Shown piece by piece: positions 1-9,534 of a stretch of 64,000 nt of DNA. Position 1 is the first letter of the stretch. Each line of letters opens with the position of its first letter. The stretch is from Imbricaverruca yamaguchii (taxonomy: Eukaryota; Arthropoda; Thecostraca; Neoverrucidae). Under the pieces are notes generated by a model. That model ran no database searches, was not told where the DNA came from, and saw only the letters and a list, made by a program, of their open reading frames with translations. Made by a program: the position numbers and the translations under genes. The stretch spans positions 2,850,001-2,914,000 of the forward strand of contig JAOTOL010001647.1 of assembly GCA_034440575.1 (NCBI GenBank). The letters are read 5' to 3'.

Positions 1-30
1 GTTTGTTTGCGGACGGCGCGCAAACACACC

Positions 31-562
31 GAGACCACCGCCGCACCACCGAGACCACCGCCGCACCACCGAGACCACCGCCGCACCACCGAGACCACCG
101 CCGCACCACCGAGACCACCGCCGCACCACCGAGACCACCGCCGCACCACCGAGACCACCGCCGCACCACCGAGACCACCGCCGCACCACCGAGACCACCG
201 CCGCACCACCGAGACCACCGCCGCACCACCGAGACCACCGCCGCACCACCGAGACCACCGCCGCACCACCGAGACCACCGCCGCACCACCGAGACCACCG
301 CCGCACCACCGAGACCACCGCCGCACCACCGAGACCACCGCCGCACCACCGAGACCACCGCCGCACCACCGAGACCACCGCCGCACCACCGAGTCCACCG
401 CCGCACCACCGAGACCACCGCCGCACCACCGAGACCACCGCCGCACCACCGAGACCACCGCCGCACCACCGAGACCACCGCCGCACCACCGGACCACCGC
501 CGCACCACCGAGACCACCGCCGCACCACCGAGACCACCGCCGCACCACCGAGACCACCACCC
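31..562. repeat. 20-bp minisatellite, about 26 copies
   Basis: The unit gagaccaccgccgcaccacc repeats head to tail, almost without change from 31 to 490. One base is then lost near 490 and a few diverged copies follow up to 562. The only substitution seen in the uniform part is gagtccaccg near 391. This homogeneity suggests recent expansion or active gene conversion. Long frames run through the array in at least two plus-strand frames because 20 is not a multiple of 3 but no unit frame contains a stop. I do not read it as protein. Confidence 0.97.
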
Positions 563-766
563 CACCACCGCACCAGGCCCGACGTCCACAGAAGCCGACC
601 ACGGAGCCACCGCCGCACCACGTGAGACGTCTTCACCGTGGGAAACATACCCTGGTGTCCCACCATTTCTGCCCGCTGACTTGGCCAGCACCAAACTGCT
701 GGTGGTGAAGCACCACTGGAGAGATATCACCTGCTGCTACTGGTTATCAATGGCGGTCAATGGTGT

Positions 767-780
767 CAGTTGGCAGTGGT
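767..780. other. Target-site duplication, left copy, of SINE A
   Basis: The 14 bases cagttggcagtggt occur here and again, identically, at 962-975, immediately flanking the SINE. A perfect direct repeat of this length at both ends is the mark of an LINE-mediated insertion and suggests a fairly recent event. Confidence 0.9.
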
Positions 781-961
781 TTGTTTGTTTGTTTATTGGG
801 TGGTTCACGACTTTATGCACATTCACGGCTGATGACGCCGCCCACACTGTTTCGCCTGTGGGCCGCGGGATTGACCAAACTCCTGAGTGGTGCAAGTGTC
901 GAACCACTGGACCTGAGATACACGTAGCTCCTACTGGTTAACCACTCGGCCATCCCCGCCC
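781..961 (-). mobile_element. tRNA-derived SINE A, about 181 bp, intact ends
   Basis: Read on the minus strand, the element begins at 961 with a tRNA-like head. It has an A box, tggccgagtgg (952 to 942), and about 40 bases on a B box, ggttcgacacttgc (905 to 892), both at the spacing of a tRNA gene. The head looks most like a tRNA-Ser or tRNA-Leu 5' half. The element ends in an (aaac)-type simple tail at 795-781. The two boxes are the internal RNA polymerase III promoter. Flanking 14-bp target-site duplications (767-780 and 962-975) fix both ends. The body between B box and tail is not a family I can name. SINEs of this class need a partner LINE for mobility; which one is not evident. Confidence 0.88.
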
Positions 962-975
962 CAGTTGGCAGTGGT
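962..975. other. Target-site duplication, right copy, of SINE A
   Basis: This is identical over 14 bases to 767-780. It directly abuts the tRNA-like 5' end of the element. Confidence 0.9.
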
Positions 976-1904
976 CAATGATTCATCTAACGCAGGCAAG
1001 AGCCCATGAAAAAAGTGATTTTGGTGGGGGAAGGGTGAGGTTGACCGAGACAATCTATCTATTCCATCTTCATTTCATTTCCTATCGATCCCGAACAATA
1101 TATTGCACATCAGTTTGATGATATATTTTAGCACCTTAGCCCCCCCATGACTTCCCGTCTCCCGTACCAGATACGCAGTGATCAGCTGTCCTGGCTGTCA
1201 CAGGCGTAGGGATATCCGAAAAATGGAGCGATTTAGTTCTGAACTCTTTTCCATTCAACGACCGACGGATCAATACTCCGAGTCGCCGAATGCCGTGGAG
1301 TGTGGACGAAGATTCCTGTCCCTTCTCCATTCGCACGGCCACGCGGGTTCTGGGTTGCATCACCGGTTTCTAACACTACTGGACTCAAGACGTTGCCACG
1401 TGAAGCCATTAACATCGCACCCACTGCAGTAAGTGCCACGCACCATCGCTACTAACCACCCCCACACCGCCCGCAACAGCCCCCCCCCCCGCCTTTTTTT
1501 ACAGTGCCACATACCATCTAACCACCAGCCGCTGTCTAACAAGAGCGCACACGGCCGACACGAGATAATCATGCTCTCCCCGGGGAGAATGGCCACCATG
1601 GACGCACCATTCCACCGACCGCACTGGAAACGGCCAGTCCGGGCTGCAGTGCCGTGCCCAGGTCAGGTCGTCAGCTACTGCAGCCGTCAGCTTCACCTGC
1701 CGCCTGCTGACGCTGGCCAGGCAGGTGCGCTGATCCAGACCAAGCTGCAGACGCGTGCTACGTGGCGCTGGCGGTGGCGCACCACGCACTCCGCGCAACA
1801 AGAATGCGGTGATGATTTTTTAGATGTGAAACTTTCTCAATGGTATGTCGAAGACGTCAGCACGCATGAATTATAACCCGTTATCTCTGTCATCATCTCG
1901 CACA
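976..1904. other. Unique sequence, no gene recognised
   Basis: Short ORFs occur on both strands, the longest 147 codons at 1433-1876 plus, but none has a recognisable domain or convincing codon pattern. A pyrimidine run of about 23 bases (C then T) lies at 1480-1501. Nothing else is supported. Confidence 0.6.
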
Positions 1905-2475
1905 CATACAGGTGCGGTACTGCCACATACAAGCGCGGTACTGCCACATACAAGCGCGGTACTGCCACATACAAGCGCGGCACTGCCACATACAAGCGCG
2001 GTACTCCCACATACATGCACGGTACTGTCACATGCATGCACGGTACTCCCACATATATACGCACGCGATACTGCCACATATATACGCGATACTGCCACAT
2101 ATATACGCGGTACTGCCACATATATACGCGGTACTGCCACATATATACGCGGTACTGCCACATCATGCGCAGTACTGCCAATATGACGGTACTGCCACAT
2201 ATATACGCGGTACTGCCACATATATACGCGGTACTCCCACATATATACGCGGTACTGCCACATATATACGCGATACTGCCACATATATATGCGACGGTAC
2301 TGCCACATATATAGCGGTACTGCCACATATATACGCGATACTGCCACATATATACGCGATACTGCCACATATATACGCGATACTGCCACATATATACGCG
2401 ATACTGCCACATATATACGAGATACTGCCACATATATACGCGATACTGCCACATATATACGCGATACTGCCACAT
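1905..2475. repeat. 21-bp minisatellite in two sub-families, about 27 copies
   Basis: The core cggtactgccacat is followed by either acaagcg (copies from 1905 to about 2010) or atatacgcg (copies from about 2060 onward), giving 21-bp units. The first sub-family forms a block and the second makes up the rest, with a few mixed units between. This pattern indicates block-wise amplification of two variants. The unit is 7 codons long, so long frames (such as minus 1837-2511) run through it. They reflect unit length, not coding. Confidence 0.95.
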
Positions 2476-3069
2476 CGAAGTGCGTGTCACTCCCACACAC
2501 ACACACAGCACTCAGTGAACCATGGATCAGTTTCAGAGATGTTCGCCGCAGCAAGTGCAGGTGCTTCGTCTGGGTCTTTCAAAAATTCCTGACGAAGTGG
2601 CAACGCAGAAGCGCATTGGGTTATGGTCTCCCCTCACCCACCGTACCTCGCACTCTGCCTAGTCTTCTAATGTACATTTTTTGGTTCTCGATCGCTCTAG
2701 TTTTCGATTTTGTAACCTGCTTTTCACTTTGGCCTGTAACTTTTAATGCCACCTTGTCTTGCAGTCTAGCACCATCTCATTATCGATACCGATTGTCATT
2801 TGGACTTTTATGCCCGACAAATTGGCTCCGGAGATAACCATGGCTATATCGTATTCTTCCAGTTCATCACCATCGTCAAGAGCACAGCAGATAAGCCCAT
2901 GTTTCCCCTGTGGGTAGGCGATACATCATAGCTACACCAAGGCGCAGCACGATGCCCATACCGGGGATTTCAAGGAACGTACCAGTGTAACTAGATGACA
3001 CTGTCATCGCATGCATGGAGAAATTACATCTGAGGAACCGAATGTTAAATCTGCAGAAGTAATGACATG
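2476..3069. other. Unique sequence, no gene recognised
   Basis: No domain, RNA gene or mobile element is recognised here. A short CA run sits at about 2495-2508. Confidence 0.55.
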
Positions 3070-3089
3070 AAATATATATATATATATAT

Positions 3090-3160
<71 letters not shown>

Positions 3161-3238
3161 TATATACAACCATATACACACACACACACACACACATGTA
3201 TATATATATACATATATTTACATGTATATATATATATC
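3070..3238. repeat. TA/CA compound microsatellite
   Basis: A (TA)n tract of about 85 bases is followed by (CA)n at 3177-3196 and more interrupted TA. It is a simple-sequence repeat. The Tyr-Ile dipeptide ORFs in it are artefacts. Confidence 0.97.
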
Positions 3239-3787
3239 ACATTTTCCATAATTTGGCTGTAATGTGTTTTTATATTATTACTAGCTCAGGTAAAACCCCA
3301 GGTAGTCTGCTCCAGCAAATGTGGTGCAAAAGTTCCCAAGAACGTCCCGGTCCGGCCCGGCCCGACCGTCACACTTTTGATTCCGTAATCACACTTTCGC
3401 TACAACGCTTCACGGGGTGATTTCTTCACCCAGAGTTGGATAAAGTTAGATGTGCCTTTAAGTTTAATTTGTATTCATTTTCATCCAGATATTGGCCACG
3501 AAATACGCTTCATCTGCATTGATGGAAAGCTTCGCGGAGACATTTCAACTTGCGGTAAACTCCCACACGCCATTGACGGTTTAATACTGCATGTATAGCT
3601 ATCATTTTATCAGTCTAGTCAAGCATGCCATTTTTTAATACGAAGAGTTACCAACATTAAGACCAACATTGCTCTTGAAATACTCTAAATCTGTGTTTTT
3701 TTATGAGGACAAGATTTGTGGCGACATTTCCAGACACGGGCAGCGAGCTAACCATAGATACCGTTCCACCACCGGTTACTACCATCC
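3239..3787. other. Unique AT-rich sequence, no gene recognised
   Basis: No ORF above background and no recognisable family. The sequence leads into a tRNA-like remnant at 3788. Confidence 0.5.
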
Positions 3788-3857
3788 CTCTTCGGTGTTT
3801 GAGTGATTGCGTTGCTGTTTAGTGTTCCCGTAGTCTCGAGTTCAATCCCGGGAAGAG
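3788..3857 (+). mobile_element. Possible tRNA-derived SINE head, degenerate
   Basis: A 70-base, tRNA-sized segment begins ctcttc and ends gaagag, which can pair as an acceptor stem. It carries a B-box-like gagttcaatcccgg (3839-3852) at the right distance from a weak A-box-like tttgagtgattg. The T stem pairs poorly, so a functional tRNA is unlikely. A decayed tRNA-derived SINE or tRNA pseudogene fits better. No target-site duplication was found. Confidence 0.3.
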
Positions 3858-3967
3858 ATGGTGCCTTTTATTTCCGTCTTTAGTAACGCAATAGAACGGT
3901 CGAATTCTCTGTCAGCGAATGTCATCAGCTGAGCGACATCGTATTGTTTTGTTGCGGAGAAGAACCG

Positions 3968-4130
3968 TCCCACAGTACCCCCACAGTGTACCTACAATGA
4001 CCCCACAGAGCCCCCACAGCGCCTATACACAACTCCCACGGTACCCCCACGGTACCCCCACAGAACCCCCACAGTACCCCCACAGAGCCCCAACAGAGAC
4101 CCCGCAGTACCCTCACAGTGCCCACAAGTG
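3968..4130. repeat. 12-bp C-rich minisatellite, degenerate
   Basis: Units of the form cccccacagtac or cccccacagagc repeat with many point changes over about 160 bases. The unit is a multiple of 3, giving ORFs on both strands that are not credible genes. Confidence 0.85.
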
Positions 4131-4402
4131 CCCCCTCCCCAGTGACCCCAGTGACGAGACCGCAGTGCGGGCCGACTGCCTGAGTATATCCACTCGGCAC
4201 ACCCGTGTCCGCAACACTGTTTGCTCTCAGGCCGCTCCGCAACCGTAAGTGTGGCCCGGCCCGGCTCTCTGCGGACAATGGGCCCACTCGGCTGGCGCCG
4301 TTTTTATTCAGATTCTCCCGCCACCGAGACGCCACCACCACGGCGCCCCCGCGTCTCCCCTCCCCATCACCACCACCACCGCGTCACGGGTCAGCAGCTG
4401 TC
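4131..4402. other. Unique GC-rich spacer between two minisatellites
   Basis: The stretch contains a short run of cacc trinucleotide-like repeats near 4368-4380. Nothing else is supported. Confidence 0.5.
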
Positions 4403-4735
4403 GGGTCACTGGGTATGGGCTGGCTACAGGTGCCTGTCCGGTGTCCGGTGGTCACTGGGTATGGGCTGGCTACAGGTGCCTGTCCGGTGTCCGGTGGTCA
4501 CTGGGTATGGGCTGGCTACAGGTACCTGTCCGGTGTCCGGTGGTCACTGGGTATGGGCTGGCTACAGGTGCCTGTCCAGTGTCATGGGCTGGTACCTGTA
4601 TGTCGGTGGTCACTGGGTATGGGCTGGCTACAGGTGCCTGTCCAGGTGGTCACTGGGTATGGGTGGCTAAGGTGCCTGTCGTGTCTGGTCACTGGTTGGC
4701 GGTACAGGTCTGTCTGTCCTTGCCACTGGGTATGG
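4403..4735. repeat. 46-bp minisatellite, about 7 copies
   Basis: The segment gtcactgggtatgggctggc begins at 4405, 4451 and 4497, giving a 46-bp period. Each unit continues with an acaggtgcctgtccggtgtcc part. The first four copies are nearly identical. From about 4575 the units are shortened or rearranged, as expected at the decaying edge of an array. The next array starts at once at 4741. Confidence 0.93.
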
Positions 4736-4740
4736 GCTAC

Positions 4741-5095
4741 GTCACGGTGTACAGATGACTGTCACGGTGTACATCACGGTGTACAGATGGCTGTCACGGT
4801 GTACACCACGGTGTAAGATGGCTGTCACGGTGTACACCACGGTGTACAGATGGCTGTCACGGTGTACACCACGGTGTACAGATGGCTGTCACGGTGTACA
4901 CCACGGTGTACAGATGGTTGTCACGGTGTACACCACGGTCTACATACGACTGTCACGGTGTACACCACGGTGTACAGATGACTGTCACGGTGTACATCAT
5001 GGTGTACATACGACTGTCATTGTGTACACCACGGTGTGCAGCTGACTGTCACGGTGTACCTCACGGTGTACCTCGCGGCGTACAGACGACTGTCA
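4741..5095. repeat. 32-bp minisatellite, about 11 copies
   Basis: Units contain ctgtcacggtgtacaccacg followed by gtgtacagatgg, 32 bp in all. Each holds the 8-base palindrome gtgtacac and two ggtgtac half-sites. Copies toward 5095 diverge (tcattgtgtacacc, cctcgcggcgtac). Because 32 is not a multiple of 3, the translated pattern repeats every three units (32 residues). Confidence 0.94.
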
Positions 5096-5637
5096 AGGCT
5101 GCTGCCTGCGCCTGATCACAGAGTCGGCTGGCCGGATTGATGCGTGTTGCAAGCGATAGTATCGCAGATGCATTGTAGTTGAAGTTGAAGAATTTATGAG
5201 CAGCTTTGAGATGGTGCTATCTCGAGGCTGCAGAAAGCCTAGCACCACTCTGGGAAACAAGCGCTGCAATATGCCTGCACATGGCGGAGTTGGGTACACA
5301 CATTACACATGTGAGCGTGTGGATAATTGTATTATTTTATGGGTGCCTGCGGACCTCTGATACATGCCGAGCACATCTGGAATCTAGCATGGAACCCTAT
5401 GCGAATGCATTCTTGACAGCTTTCGGCACCTGCCACAATCACTTGAAAAGCACCACTGAAAATGTACGCAATTACCATCAATGTACATGAAGATGGGAAA
5501 TAAGATCTTGCGCATAGCTCAAACACGGACAGCATTTGTCGTGGATAGCAAAGGTCTTCTTACTGCGACTATGTCAATCGGCGCCGAGCATCCAAAGTAC
5601 AAGTTGTCTGAGGTGTGGAGCGAGCAGGGAGATGAGG
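5096..5637. other. Unique sequence, no gene recognised
   Basis: Short ORFs on both strands (up to 96 codons) lack any recognisable domain. This is the site where SINE B inserted. Confidence 0.5.
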
Positions 5638-5653
5638 AGAGCCCCGCATGTCA
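5638..5653. other. Target-site duplication, left copy, of SINE B
   Basis: The 16 bases agagccccgcatgtca match 5819-5834 (agagccccgtatgtca) at 15 of 16 positions. Confidence 0.88.
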
Positions 5654-5818
5654 GGGGACGGGTAGCCTAGCGGTAAGTCGCTCCTCTCACAATTGAAAGG
5701 TTGTGGGTTCGAGTCTCACCTGTCGCTACACTTCGCCCGCGACCAATCGGCGTGAGAGATTGGCGACGCTACATGACTCAACGCTCGATGTGTCTTAAAA
5801 ACCAATAACCAACCAACC
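5654..5818 (+). mobile_element. tRNA-derived SINE B, about 165 bp
   Basis: The element starts ggggacggg and carries an A box, tagcctagcgg (5663-5673), and a B box, ggttcgagtct (5706-5716), with tRNA spacing. A tRNA-unrelated body follows and the 3' end is a loose (aacc) simple tail, accaataaccaaccaacc. Target-site duplications of 16 bases with one mismatch flank it, so both ends are certain. It differs in head, body and tail from SINE A, so two SINE families are present. It sits about 50 bases upstream of the large 25-bp array. Confidence 0.9.
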
Positions 5819-5834
5819 AGAGCCCCGTATGTCA
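5819..5834. other. Target-site duplication, right copy, of SINE B
   Basis: Fifteen of 16 bases match 5638-5653. The single difference (c to t in a CpG-like context) suggests modest age. Confidence 0.88.
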
Positions 5835-5865
5835 ATGGCCATGCACAATGCCTATACCTACAACA

Positions 5866-8184
5866 ACCACTGGACATACTCCACTCTACAGCCACTGCAC
5901 ATACTCTACTCTGCAGCCACTGACATACTCCACTCTGCAGCCACTGCACATACTCTACCTGCAGCCACTGACATACTCTACCCTGCAGCCACTGGCATCT
6001 CTATACTCTGCAGCCACTGGACATACTCTACTCTGCAGCCACTGGACATACTCCACTCTGCAGCCACTGGACATACTCTACTCTGCAGCCACTGGACATA
6101 CTCTACTCTGCAGCCACTGGACATACTCTACCCTGCAGCCACTGGACATACTCACTCTGCAGCCGCTGACTACTCCACTCTGCAGCCACTGACATACTCT
6201 ACTCTGCAGCCACTGAATACTCACTCTGCAGCCCTGTACATACCACTCTGCAGCCACTGGACATACTCTACTCTGCAGCCACTGACATACTCCACTCTGC
6301 AGCCGCTGGACATACTCTACTCTACAGCCACTGTACATACTCTACTCTGCAGCCACTGGACATACTCCACTCTGCAGCCACTGGACATACTCTACTCTGC
6401 AGCCACTGGACATACTCCACTCTGCAGCCACTGTACATACTCTACTCTGCAGCCACTGACATACTCTACTCTGCAGCCACTGAACATACTCTACTCTGCA
6501 GCCACTGGACATACTCTACTCTGCAGCCACTGGACATACTCCACTCTGCAGCCACTGGACATACTCTACTCTGCAGCCACTGGACATACTCCACTCTGCA
6601 GCCACTGTACATACTCTACTCTGCAGCCACTGGACATACTCTACTCTGCAGCCACTGAACATACTCTACTTGCAGCCACTGACATACTCCACTCTGCGCC
6701 ACTGACATACTCCACTCTGCAGCCACTGTACATACTCTACTCTGCAGCCACTGGACATACTCTACTCTGCAGCCACTGGACATACTCTACTCTGCAGCCA
6801 CTGGACATACTCTACTCTACAGCCACTGTACATACTCTACTCTGCAGCCACTGACATACTCCACTCTGCAGCCACTGTACATACTCTACTCTGCAGCCAC
6901 TGGACATACTCACCTGCAGCCACTGGACATCTCCACTCTGCAGCCACTGTACATACTCTACTCTGCGCCACTGACATACTCTATGGCCACTACATACTCT
7001 ACTCTGCAGCCACTACATACTGCGCCACTACATACCCACTGAGCCACTGACATACTCTACCTGCAGCCACTGACATACTTACTCTGCAGCCACTGGACAT
7101 ACTCTACTCTGCAGCCGCTGACATACTCTACTCTACAGCCACTGTACATACTCTACTCTGCAGCCACTGACATACTCACTCTGCAGCCACTGTACATACT
7201 CTACTTGCAGCCACTGACATACTCTACTCTGCAGCCACTGACATACTCCACTCTGCAGCCACTGACATACTCTACTCTGCAGCCACTGGACATACTCTAC
7301 TCTACAGCCACTGCACATACTCTACTCTGCAGCCACTGCACATACTCTACTCTGCAGCCACTGGACATACTCTACTCTACAGCCACTGCACATACTCTAC
7401 TCTGCAGCCACTGCACATACTCTACTCTACAGCCACTGCACATACTCTACTCTACAGCCACTGGACATACTCTACTCTGCAGCCACTGACATACTCACTC
7501 TGCAGCCACTGCACATACTCTACTCTACAGCCACTGCACATACTCTACTCTACAGCCACTGCACATACTCTACTCTATAGCCACTGACATACTCTACTCT
7601 GCAGCCACTGCACATACTCTACTCTACAGCCACTGCACATACTCCACTCTGCAGCCACTGTACATACTCTACTCTGCAGCCACTGAACTACTCTACTACT
7701 CTACAGCCACTGCACATACTCTACTCTACAGCCACTGCACATACTCTACTCTACAGCCACTGCACATACTCTACTCTACAGCCACTGCACATACTCTACT
7801 CTGCAGCCACTGTACATACTCTACTCTGCAGCCACTGCACTCTACTCTACAGCCACTGCACATACTCTACTCTACAGCCACTGCACATACTCTACTCTAC
7901 AGCCACTGCACATACTCTACTCTACAGCCACTGCACATACTCTACTCTACAGCCACTGCACATACTCCACTCTGCAGCCACTGGACATACTCCACTCTGC
8001 AGCCACTGCACATACTCTACTCTACAGCCACTGCACTACTCTACTCTACAGCCACTGCACATACTCTACTCTACAGCCACTGCACATACACTACTATACA
8101 GCCACTGCACATACTCCACTCTGCAGCCACTGCACATACTCTACTCTATAGCCACTGCACTACTCTACTCTATAGCCACTGCAC
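5866..8184. repeat. 25-bp satellite-like array, about 93 copies
   Basis: The unit combines cactggacatactc with tactctgcagc, 25 bp long. Sub-variants are frequent: gg, gc, gt or ga after cact, and ctgcag versus ctacag. The ctacag/gcacat variant dominates after about 7290, whereas ctgcag/ggacat dominates before about 6850. So the array has a variant gradient. One- to four-base deletions are scattered, most densely at 6900-7060. Frames of up to 341 codons cross it but are broken by these indels. Confidence 0.97.
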
Positions 8185-8453
8185 GCTGCCATGTTACTAT
8201 GCAACAGCAGTCGGCGCCACGTATTAGAGCTAGCCTGCTGCCGCGCGAGACGCGGGACTGCTTCCTCTCACACACACCACATGCTGCATAAATGCATGAA
8301 AGGGAGGGTGAGGGGTAGAAGGACAGTTGATTAACATATAATTTGATTAACTTTACTAGTTCTTTGTATGCTATACGGATACCGTTAGCTCTGAAATAAC
8401 TCAAAACCCCATCTATGAGATGGTTCGTACGCTGCTAACCAATTTCTGCACAA
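8185..8453. other. Unique spacer
   Basis: No gene or family is recognised. Confidence 0.5.
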
Positions 8454-8650
8454 ACATCAGCCTTCTCCTGCACAAACATGAGCCTGCTACTATGCAAACG
8501 CCAGCCTGCTACTACACAAGCATCAGCTTTCTCCTACACAAACATCAGCCTGCTACTACACAAACATCAGCCTTATCCTACACAAGCATCAGCCTACACA
8601 AACATCAGCCTTCTCATGCACACACATCCACCTGCTCCTGCATACATTCA
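8454..8650. repeat. 22-bp minisatellite, about 9 copies
   Basis: Units of the form catcagccttctcctgcaca plus two bases repeat with substitutions. One unit (about 8590) has lost 6 bases. The array explains the two overlapping ORFs at 8420-8777. Confidence 0.9.
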
Positions 8651-9325
8651 GCATATGTCTACACCACTGGTCAGCCTTTTCCTGCCAAAAAAAAGACAGT
8701 GCTGCTACATCGCGACCATAAACGGAGGCAGATGCCTTGTCGATCATGGCTGCGATGAGGCGAAACGCACGTTTTAATGGGAGTCGCCTGTCGTAATTAG
8801 AATCTCCTCGCCATTAGGCTGGCTGGGGTCGTGCTATCGCGCCATTAATTACCAACGAGCCAGAATAACAGATGACATGATTTCCTCCATAGCCGGCTGG
8901 TAGCGCCATTTTTCTTCTTGCGCTCGTGTGAGGCATCAGATAGTGGGTAGATGGGGATGGGGGTTTGATAGCGGGTTAAGTTGGCAAGCTATTCCACCAT
9001 TTTCGATAATTTGTTTTCTATTTTAACGATTTTTTGGCCACTTTGCCAATGTAGGGATGAATGTCAAAATTTTCCCGAGGCTTCCGAGAAGATTTTGCGA
9101 AGCCCCCCTAAGGGATCCTGTTCAATTTGTGACCATGCGCCATCCTTCGCATAGCTTCGGGTCCCAGGTAGCCGGGGCGGGTCACGGAGATCAGGGCAGG
9201 TCACAGAGCTCAGGGCAGGTTTGCCGCCACGGCAGGAAAACACTATCAGTTTTGGACGAAATTTCGAGCTCCCGAAGTATGATGCACCAACGTAATGTCA
9301 CGATGACAAGAGTGTTACAGAGCAT
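8651..9325. other. Unique sequence, no gene recognised
   Basis: A small internal repeat, gggcaggtcac followed by gagctca, appears twice near 9178-9220. Nothing else is supported. Confidence 0.5.
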
Positions 9326-9534
9326 TAGACAACCAGACAACTAGACAGCCAGACAACCAGACAACCTGACAACTAGACAACCTGACAACTAGACAACCAG
9401 ACAACCAGGGAACCAGAGAACCAGACAACCAGACAACTAGATAACCAAACAACAACAAAAAAGCTGCAAGGCAACTATATTGCCATACAACTAGATAAAT
9501 AGACACCCAGACAACTAGACAACTAGACAAGCAT
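9326..9534. repeat. Degenerate 8-bp repeat (agacaacc/agacaact)
   Basis: Short units agacaacc, agacaact and similar run for about 200 bases with many interruptions. The translated frame on the minus strand is a Leu/Val/Trp-rich artefact. Confidence 0.85.

Noticed and set aside
892..961. Functional tRNA genes at the SINE heads
   Set aside because: Boxes match but the acceptor and T stems do not fold as a full cloverleaf, and the sequences continue into SINE bodies with tails and target-site duplications.
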